A DNA stretch of 33,949 nt, from positions 1 through 33,949 of the forward strand of contig NZ_JASCQG010000019.1 of NCBI RefSeq assembly GCF_030005555.1. The letters run 5' to 3'. Position 1 is the stretch's first letter; each line of letters opens with the position of its first letter. The notes under the pieces were generated by a model. The model did no database searches. It saw only the letters and a program-made list of their open reading frames with translations, and was not told the origin of the DNA. Shown here piece after piece: positions 23,961-30,606 of this stretch. The DNA is from Empedobacter sedimenti. Its GTDB lineage: Bacteria > Bacteroidota > Bacteroidia > Flavobacteriales > Weeksellaceae. The position numbers and the translations under genes are program-made.

Positions 23961-26419
23961 CCGAGAAATTTGAGCAATCCAACGGCTATCAACTCATCAA
24001 AAACTGGATGCAAGCCAAGGATAGGGAAGCTTTTGGTTTTCAGAAGGAAGCTTGGCAACGCTTTGCGAATGGCTATTCTGGGATGGTTATTGCTCCTACT
24101 GGCTTTGGGAAAACTTACTCTCTTTTTTTAGCTGTTGTTATTGATTTTTTTAATCATCCCGAAAAATACGGAAAAGGTCTGAAACTCCTTTGGATAACCC
24201 CACTGCGTTCTTTAGCTAAGGATTTGGCGAGAGCCATGCAAGAAGCGATTGATGAAATCGGGCTCGATTGGGTGGTGGAAGTTCGAAATGGCGACACCGA
24301 TGCACAAAAGAAAGCCCGACAAACCAAGAAAATGCCCGACATTCTTTTGGTAACGCCCGAAAGTTTGCATCTTCTTTTGGCTCAAAAAAATAACGAAAGA
24401 TTTTTTACGCATCTCAAAGCAATTGTGGTTGATGAGTGGCACGAATTGTTGAGTACCAAACGTGGCGTTATGGTAGAATTGGCTTTAGCTGTTCTAAAAT
24501 TTCGGCAAGCAAACATTAGAATTTGGGGAATTACGGCAACCATCGGTAATTTGGATCAAGCTTTGGATGTTTTGATTCCGAATACTAAAAAGAGAACCAA
24601 AGTGGTCGCTAAAGAGCAAAAGAAAATCGAAATTCTCTCCGTTTATCCTTCAGAAGTAGAAATTTTACCTTGGGCAGGACATTTGGGCGGAAAATTGGTA
24701 CAAGATGTAGTTCCCATTATTTTAGAAAGTAAATCTACTCTGATTTTTACCAATACGCGTAGCCAGAGCGAAATGTGGTATCAGCTTTTATTGGAAGCGT
24801 ATCCCGATTTTGCTGGGCAAATTGCATTGCATCATAGTTCCATTGATGCTAATTTGCGTCAATGGGTAGAAGAAAATTTAAGTTCCGGACTGTTAAAGGC
24901 GGTGGTTTGTACATCTTCTTTAGATTTGGGTGTCGATTTTAAACCTGTAGATACTGTGATTCAAATTGGTTCCAGTAAAGGCGTTGCACGATTTATGCAA
25001 AGAGCAGGACGAAGCGGACACTCTCCTTTTGAAACCTCAAAAATTTACTTTGTTCCCACTCATTCCTTAGAATTGATTGAAGCTTCAGCGTTAAAAGAAG
25101 CCGTTAAAAATAAAGTGATTGAAAGCAGGGAACCTTTCGTTTTGGCTTACGATGTTTTGGTGCAATTTCTCGTTACTTTGGCTTTGGGCGGTGGTTTTTA
25201 TCCCAAAGAAATTTATCCCATTATCAAAAATACCTATGCTTTTTCTGAAATAACGGAAGAGGAATGGCAATGGTGTATATATTTTATCACTCAAGGCGGA
25301 AAAACAGGTGAGAATTACGAAGAATTTCATAAAGTGGTGAAACAAGAAGATGGAAAACTAGTTGTTGAAAAAAGAAAAATAGGCATGTTGCACCGCATGA
25401 ATATTGGAGCTATTGTAAGCGATTCGATGTTACGAGTGAAGTTTTTGTCGGGTGGTTATATTGGGATGATTGAAGAATATTATATTACTAAACTGAGGAA
25501 AGGTGATAAATTTGTCTTGGCAGGACGTGTTTTAGAATTCGCTATGCTGAAAGAAATGACAGTTTTTGTAAAATTGTCGAGTGGTAAAGCGATAACTCCT
25601 AGTTGGCTCGGAGGTAGATTGCCTTTGTCATCTAATTTAAGCTTTTTTTTACGTAAAAAATTAGCTGAATCACTTTCACCAAACGCTCGTGAAAAAGAAC
25701 TTCGATTTTTGCATCCCTTGTTGGTGAATCAGAATGAAAATTCGCACATTCCGAAAGAAGATGAATTTCTAGTAGAGCACATCAAAACGGGAGAAGGTTA
25801 TCATTTGTTTTTTTACCCTTTTGAAGGGAGATTGGTGCATGAAGTGATGGCAGCTTTATTGGCATATCGAATTTCTAAATTGTATGCTATCAGCTTTTCG
25901 ATGGCGATGAACGACTATGGGTTTGAACTTTTTTCGGACAGAGAAATACAATTGAAGGATACGGAATTGAATCAAATTCTTTCCAAAGTAAACCTAATGC
26001 AAGACGTTATTAGCAGTGTAAATGCGACTGAAATGGCACGAAGAAAATTTAGAGATATTGCTGTGATTTCTGGAATGGTTGTCCAAACGATGCCCGGAAG
26101 ACAAGTTAATAACAAATCTTTGCAGGCTTCATCGGGAATTATATTTTCTGTTTTGGAAGATTATGACGCGCAAAATTTATTGTTAAGACAGGCATACACG
26201 GAAGTTTTTAACCAGCAATTGGAAGAACAACGATTAAACACAGCCTTTGATCGCATTAGTGAAAGTAAAATCATTTATGTAAAATCGAATCGATTTACAC
26301 CTTTAAGCTTTCCGATAAAAGTAGACAGTTTGAGACAATCACTTTCGAGCGAAGATTTGAGTACGAGAATTAGGAAAATGCAAGAGGCAAATTTGAAGAA
26401 AAAAGCAAAACGGAAATGA
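23957..26419 (+). CDS. lhr: Ligase-associated Lhr-type DEXH-box helicase
   Basis: This 820-residue superfamily 2 helicase has Walker A A-P-T-G-F-G-K52-T, motif II D159-E-W-H162, motif III-type G-I-T-A-T-I-G, and the C-terminal RecA2 motifs including L-D-L-G-V-D and Q-R-A-G-R-S-G-H. After these come the Lhr-core winged helix and beta-barrel region. Lhr-core enzymes move 3-prime to 5-prime on single-stranded DNA and unwind DNA or RNA:DNA hybrids. The start is GTG at 23957 (GTGA overlap with the ligase stop); the product then reads T-E-K-F-E-Q. The end overlaps pdeM by 4 bases, so ligase, helicase and phosphoesterase are made together. Confidence 0.95.
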   Translation: MTEKFEQSNGYQLIKNWMQAKDREAFGFQKEAWQRFANGYSGMVIAPTGFGKTYSLFLAVVIDFFNHPEKYGKGLKLLWITPLRSLAKDLARAMQEAIDEIGLDWVVEVRNGDTDAQKKARQTKKMPDILLVTPESLHLLLAQKNNERFFTHLKAIVVDEWHELLSTKRGVMVELALAVLKFRQANIRIWGITATIGNLDQALDVLIPNTKKRTKVVAKEQKKIEILSVYPSEVEILPWAGHLGGKLVQDVVPIILESKSTLIFTNTRSQSEMWYQLLLEAYPDFAGQIALHHSSIDANLRQWVEENLSSGLLKAVVCTSSLDLGVDFKPVDTVIQIGSSKGVARFMQRAGRSGHSPFETSKIYFVPTHSLELIEASALKEAVKNKVIESREPFVLAYDVLVQFLVTLALGGGFYPKEIYPIIKNTYAFSEITEEEWQWCIYFITQGGKTGENYEEFHKVVKQEDGKLVVEKRKIGMLHRMNIGAIVSDSMLRVKFLSGGYIGMIEEYYITKLRKGDKFVLAGRVLEFAMLKEMTVFVKLSSGKAITPSWLGGRLPLSSNLSFFLRKKLAESLSPNAREKELRFLHPLLVNQNENSHIPKEDEFLVEHIKTGEGYHLFFYPFEGRLVHEVMAALLAYRISKLYAISFSMAMNDYGFELFSDREIQLKDTELNQILSKVNLMQDVISSVNATEMARRKFRDIAVISGMVVQTMPGRQVNNKSLQASSGIIFSVLEDYDAQNLLLRQAYTEVFNQQLEEQRLNTAFDRISESKIIYVKSNRFTPLSFPIKVDSLRQSLSSEDLSTRIRKMQEANLKKKAKRK

Positions 26420-27063
26420 TTTTAGCAGAAAAGACAATCAATGTTAAGCAACAAAATTTAGTTTTAACAAATCAACGGGCGTTGTTTTGGCAAGAAGCAG
26501 AAACCTTGGTTTTATCGGATCTACATTTAGGAAAAACTGCTTATTTCAGAAAAAACGGCATCGCTTTACCAACCGAAATTATCGATAACGATTTGAAACG
26601 TTTGTCAGATTTAATCTTTCACTTCCAACCTAAAAAAATGATAGTTGTAGGTGATTTTGTTCATGCAGGAAAAAATTCTGAATTTAAGCTATTTGCTAAA
26701 TGGAAATCTCAATTTTCTAATTTAAAAATTATCCTAATAAAAGGTAACCACGATAGAATATCAAAGGAAAAATTGATTGACATGGGTGTTACAGAAGTTT
26801 ATGAAATTTACGAAGAAGAGAATTTCATTTTTTCCCATGAAAAAGTGGAATCGCAAGAAAAATTTGTGATTTCGGGACATCTTCATCCAGGAATTAGAAT
26901 GAAAACTCCAGTTGTGAGATTTGTTAAATTTCCGTGTTATATTGTGACTGATTTCCAACTAATTTTACCAGCTTTTAGTTCGTTTACAGGTATGGATACA
27001 AATAATCATCCCAAAAATTCAAGCTATTATTTTTTTACCAAAGATGAGATTTATATTATATAA
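26416..27063 (+). CDS. pdeM: Ligase-associated metallophosphoesterase PdeM
   Basis: This 215-residue calcineurin-like phosphoesterase has metal ligands in L-S-D35-L-H37-L-G-K, G-D80-F-V-H-A-G, G-N111-H112-D, and S-G-H155-L-H157-P-G. PdeM is the fourth member of the ligase/Lhr/exonuclease damage-response set, and may remove blocked ends before ligation. The ATGA overlap with the helicase gene ties it to the operon. It is the last gene, and no hairpin terminator is evident before the IS21 region. Confidence 0.92.
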   Translation: MILAEKTINVKQQNLVLTNQRALFWQEAETLVLSDLHLGKTAYFRKNGIALPTEIIDNDLKRLSDLIFHFQPKKMIVVGDFVHAGKNSEFKLFAKWKSQFSNLKIILIKGNHDRISKEKLIDMGVTEVYEIYEEENFIFSHEKVESQEKFVISGHLHPGIRMKTPVVRFVKFPCYIVTDFQLILPAFSSFTGMDTNNHPKNSSYYFFTKDEIYII

Positions 27064-27206
27064 GTTTCTTTAATTTGTTTCATTAGCAATACTATTTTTA
27101 ACATAGATATTTTATTTTAAACACTTTATACTGAAAAAAATATAATCATAAATAATTTGCCATTAACTTGTTTAAATTTCAGTAATGTTAAATTCTAAAT
27201 TAATAA

Positions 27207-27384
27207 GTTATAAAAGAAGAACATATAAATTTCAATTCTCAAGAAATTGAGAACCTTTTAAATGAATTATATGATAGAGCATTTGAAAAGGGATTTAATA
27301 CTTCACAGGTATATGAAGGGAATCAATGTGAAGCTGATCCTCGAGAAGGCGTGATATTAAGTGAAGGTAGAGAAGTTGGAGAAT
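27207..27384 (+). pseudogene. Unknown open frame interrupted by the IS21 element
   Basis: The frame is open from just after a TAA at 27204 to the IS end and reads K-E-E-H-I-N-F-N-S-Q-E-I-E-N-L-L, then D-R-A-F-E-K-G-F-N, then E-G-V-I-L-S-E-G-R-E-V-G-E. Beyond the element, at 29949-29981, the same frame resumes as E-F-T-N-E-E-Q-M-I-F-stop, so the insertion removed only the last ~10 residues. No start codon exists in frame, so the 5-prime end was already lost or shifted; an ATG at 27185 in another frame stops early. Family unknown. Confidence 0.5.
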
Positions 27385-27476
27385 CTGGTAAAATTGACCA
27401 CCCAATTCTGGCGAAATTGATCACCTGATTCTGGTTTAACTTGACCATATGATTCTGGTAAAAATGACCACCTAAA
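27385..27476 (+). repeat. IS21 left-end subterminal repeats
   Basis: Four related units begin with CTGG at 27385, 27408, 27431 and 27455 (spacing 23, 23, 24). Their shared form is CTGG-TAAAA-TTGACCAC-CCGATT. Inverted units lie at the right end, ending at 29926 and 29949, also 23 apart. Such multiple repeats are the transposase binding sites of IS21-type elements. Confidence 0.8.
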
Positions 27477-27546
27477 AATTGGGCTGTAAAAACATATCAA
27501 AAAGTTAGTTTAGCTAAAAACAAAAATAGCAAACAACAAGATAGAT

Positions 27547-29072
27547 ATGTTGCAAATCAAACAATTATTACGACTTTACAGCAAAGGAGAAAGTAAATTA
27601 AGTATTAGTAATCGCTTAGGACTTTCTCGCAATACAGTACGTAAGTATATTGGGTTATTTCATGCGTATCAATTAACTTTTGAAGAATTATCGGATTTAA
27701 GTGTAGAAGAAGTAGAAGATCTTTTTGAAACACGAGAACTCTTACCTGATAGTCGAGAAAGTGTTGCGAAAAACTTCTTTCCTTATGTATCCAAAGAGCT
27801 TAAAAAGACAGGAGTAACTCGATATTTAATTTGGCAAGAGTACAAAGAAAAATATCCTGAAGGTTATTCTTATGCTCAATTTTGTCATCATTATCGTACA
27901 TGGAGTTTACGTATTACACCTTCTTACCACATGGAACACAAGGTTGGTGACAAAATGTTTGTGGATTATACAGGTAAAAAACTTTCTATTATAGACCGAA
28001 ATACAGGCGAAATACAAGAAGTTGAAGTTTTTGTAAGTATCCTAGGGTCTAGTAGATTAACGTATGTAGAAGCTACATTGAGTCAAAAGAAAGAAGATTT
28101 TATTGGGAGTTTAGTCAATACCTTGGCTTTTTATGGTGGTGTTCCTGCTGCCATAATTCCAGATAATCTAAAATCAGCGGTAAAGAAAAGTCATCGTTAT
28201 GAACCTGAAATAGCTGATAGTCTTCAAGATTTTGCACTTTACCATAACACAACCATTCTTCCCACCAGAGCGTATCATCCCAAAGATAAAGCTTTAGTTG
28301 AAAATGCAGTGAGAATCACTTATACAAGAATTTTTGCTCCTTTACGTAACAAACAGTTTTTTGATTTAAAAAGCTTAAACGAAGCTATTTTCGAACTTTT
28401 AGAAATCCATAATAATCAACCTTTAAAAAAAGAAAAAATCTCACGTCGAGCAGTTTTTGAAGAAATAGAGCGCTCAGAGCTGATTCCTCTGCCTAAAATA
28501 CACTATCAACCCAAAGATTTTAGCCGTGGACCGTTCAAAAAAATAGTCATGTCTATTTAACAAAAGACAAACATTGTTATAGTGTTCCCTTTACCTATAT
28601 CGGAAAAAAAGTACTGATCATGTACAGTAAAAACATGGTTGAAATTTACCATAATGAAAGACGAATCGCTTTACATGAGCGTATTTATGCTAAATATGGT
28701 TACAGTACACAGAAAAATCACATGCCTTCTTCTTATCACTATATATCTGAATGGAATCCTAATCGATTTATTAGTTGGGCTCAGAATATTGGTGAACATA
28801 CAGAGCATTATATTGCTAAAGTTCTTGAGAAAAAACATCATCCCGAACAGTCTTATAAATCATGTATCGGTATTTTATCGTTAGCTAAAAAAATAGGTGA
28901 AATACGTTTAGAGAATGCGTGTAAACGAGCTTCAGATTACGGAAGATATAATTACAAAACCATCAAAGATATTTTAGACAAAGGACTAGATCAGTTCTAT
29001 GAAGGGGATTTTGTTCAAGAAAAAAAACTTCCTAAACACCGTAATATTAGAGGTGGTAAATACTATGAATAA
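27547..29072 (+). CDS. istA: IS21 transposase IstA, split at an A7 run
   Basis: The first frame (27547-28560, 337 residues) has a helix-turn-helix (L-S-I-S-N-R-L-G-L-S-R-N-T-V-R-K) and a DDE integrase core with D140 in V-D140-Y-T-G-K, D206 in I-P-D206-N-L-K and E252 in V-E252-N-A-V. The C-terminal part continues in the -1 frame through H-V-Y-L-T-K-D-K-H-C-Y-S-V-P, then I-G-K-K-V-L-I-M-Y-S-K-N-M, and ends at 29072 (28620-29072 open from an internal ATG). The change of frame maps to seven A residues at 28537-28543. It may be a mutation, a homopolymer error, or programmed -1 slippage. IstA is the strand-transfer enzyme and needs IstB. Confidence 0.85.
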
Positions 29073-29094
29073 TCAAATAAAAATTTAAAACAAC

Positions 29095-29856
29095 ATGAAT
29101 CAGAACACCTTAGACAAAATGAAACAAATGAAGCTTTATGGTATGCATAGAGCTTTTACAAGTACTTTAGAACTTGGAAGTACAACTTATACTAATGACG
29201 AATTAATCGCCTTTTTAATCGATTCTGAGTTCGATGACAAAGAAAACAGAAAGGTTGAACGATTGATAAACACTGCAAAATTCCGTTACAAAGCGTACAT
29301 GGAAGAAATTACCGCAAGTACAACCCGAAATCTTGATAAAAATACGATTGCACGACTTTCTTCTTGTGATTTTATTGGACAAAAACAGAATATTTTAGTC
29401 ACTGGTTCAACAGGTGTTGGAAAGAGTTTTATAGCCTCTGCAATCGGCTACAAAGCTTGTATGAAAGGGTATAAAGTCATGTATTTTAGTGCAGGTAAAT
29501 TATTTTCAAAACTAAAAATGGCTAAAGCAGATGGCTCTTATCATAAAGAAATAGACCGAATAGAAAAGCAAGACCTTATTATTCTGGACGACTTCGGATT
29601 ACAAACTTTAGATAATCACAAACGAGATTTTTTTATGGAAATAATCGAAGACAGACATGGAAAACGATCAACAATTATTGCTTCTCAACTTCCTGTTAGT
29701 GCTTGGCATGAGGTTATTGGTGAACAAACTGTTGCAGATGCTATACTTGATAGAATGGTACACAACTCCCTAAGAATAGACCTTAAAGGAGAATCACTTC
29801 GAAAGAAAAATGCAATCAGCGAAAAGAAATCTAAAAATGAAATAATAACTCCATAA
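29095..29856 (+). CDS. istB: IS21 transposition helper ATPase IstB
   Basis: This intact 253-residue AAA+ ATPase has Walker A T103-G-S-T-G-V-G-K110-S and Walker B L-I-I-L-D165-D166-F-G. The family N-terminus is L-D-K-M-K-Q-M-K-L-Y-G-M and the C-terminal part includes R-S-T-I-I-A-S-Q-L-P and I-L-D-R-M-V-H. IstB remodels target DNA and activates IstA. It starts 22 bases after the end of the istA C-terminal frame. Since istB is intact, the element could be active if istA is made. Confidence 0.95.
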   Translation: MNQNTLDKMKQMKLYGMHRAFTSTLELGSTTYTNDELIAFLIDSEFDDKENRKVERLINTAKFRYKAYMEEITASTTRNLDKNTIARLSSCDFIGQKQNILVTGSTGVGKSFIASAIGYKACMKGYKVMYFSAGKLFSKLKMAKADGSYHKEIDRIEKQDLIILDDFGLQTLDNHKRDFFMEIIEDRHGKRSTIIASQLPVSAWHEVIGEQTVADAILDRMVHNSLRIDLKGESLRKKNAISEKKSKNEIITP

Positions 29857-30020
29857 TTTTAGTACTTTAGTAACTACTTTTTGACCGTGTTTTTACACTT
29901 CATTTTCACTGGTCATTTTAAACCAGAATACACTGGTCACTTTCATCAGAATTTACAAATGAAGAACAAATGATATTTTAAACATTCAAATACATTGAAA
30001 ATTTCACAAAAAAAAGTTTT
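29857..30020. other. IS21 right end and flank
   Basis: From istB to 29948 lies the right end of the IS, with two inverted CACTGGTCA-type units (around 29908-29949). Next come 33 bases completing the interrupted frame (to 29981), then AT-rich sequence with A- and T-runs leading into the terminator stem. No other gene is seen. Confidence 0.6.
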
Positions 30021-30075
30021 TTTTTAATTATTTGGCTCAAGTAAAAAGTATTTCATTGAGCCAAATAATTAAAAA
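30021..30075. terminator. 20-bp perfect stem terminator of the surface-protein operon
   Basis: TTTTTAATTATTTGGCTCAA (30021-30040) pairs without mismatch with its complement at 30056-30075, loop 15 bases, with A- and T-runs on both sides. It ends the - strand genes and probably also stops reading from the IS21 side. Confidence 0.92.
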
Positions 30076-30087
30076 CATATTTAACGC

Positions 30088-30591
30088 TTATTTCCAATAG
30101 TTCCAATTTGTTCCATCAAATATAGCAAGTGTTTTACTGACGGTATCATAACATATCATTCCTGTATAAGGACTTTTGACGGTTAAATGAGGATTTGATA
30201 TTTTAGGTAAAATCATAGCTTTATCTGTTGATTCTAAGACTAAAATGCCTGTTGCGACAGAGGTTTCGGCTCCAATAATAACTCCGTTTCCTATATCATT
30301 GGATGTATTTGAAATAAGGTTTGATGTATTTCCTATATCGCTGAGATCTTTCCATACATTATTTTCAACCATACGTACTTTTTTTGTATTAATGTCAAAG
30401 ACAAATGTTCCGTTAGTAGGTGATACATTTGTAGTATTGGTTACAGCAGGTAAAATAATGCCTTTTGAATTTGTTGAGCTTTGATCAAAATCTAATAATG
30501 TGTTTGATCCAACAACGTTTGTTTTTCCTACAGCAATTTGAGCATAAGAAAAGCTACTTAAGATTAATATGATATAAACAAGATTTTTCAT
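30088..30591 (-). CDS. Exported protein with two flavobacterial surface modules (167 aa)
   Basis: Residues 1-17 are a signal peptide (M-K-N-L-V-Y-I-I-L-I-L-S-S-F-S-Y-A). The rest holds two copies of a ~50-residue module of the form K-G-I-I-L-P-x-V followed by P-x-x-G-x-x-x-Y/F-D and ending x-W (residues ~42-88 and ~115-167). The second, with I-L-V-L-E-S-T-D-K-A-M-I-L-P, then T-G-M-I-C-Y-D-T, then F-D-G-T-N-W, closely matches the end of the 972-residue protein upstream. Function is unknown; such modules recur at the ends of exported flavobacterial proteins. It is 15 bases after the larger gene, so the two are one operon. Confidence 0.8.
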   Translation of the reverse strand: MKNLVYIILILSSFSYAQIAVGKTNVVGSNTLLDFDQSSTNSKGIILPAVTNTTNVSPTNGTFVFDINTKKVRMVENNVWKDLSDIGNTSNLISNTSNDIGNGVIIGAETSVATGILVLESTDKAMILPKISNPHLTVKSPYTGMICYDTVSKTLAIFDGTNWNYWK

Positions 30592-30606
30592 AATTATAAC
30601 AGTTAT

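Larger units (their letters stand above)
27385..29948 (+). mobile_element. IS21-family insertion sequence
   Basis: The element contains istA and istB in the family order, bounded by related ends: left TGGTAAAATTGACC (27386) and, inverted, right TGATGAAAGTGACC (ending 29948), 11 of 14 matching. Flanking GAAT occurs on both sides (27381-27384 and 29949-29952), a likely 4-base target duplication, perhaps 5 with one mismatch. Exact ends are uncertain by a base or two. Deleting the element and one flank copy restores an open frame. Confidence 0.85.

Noticed and set aside
23657-24058. 133-codon - strand frame over the ligase/helicase junction
   Set aside because: It is antisense to two genes with complete motif sets and a conserved 4-base overlap.
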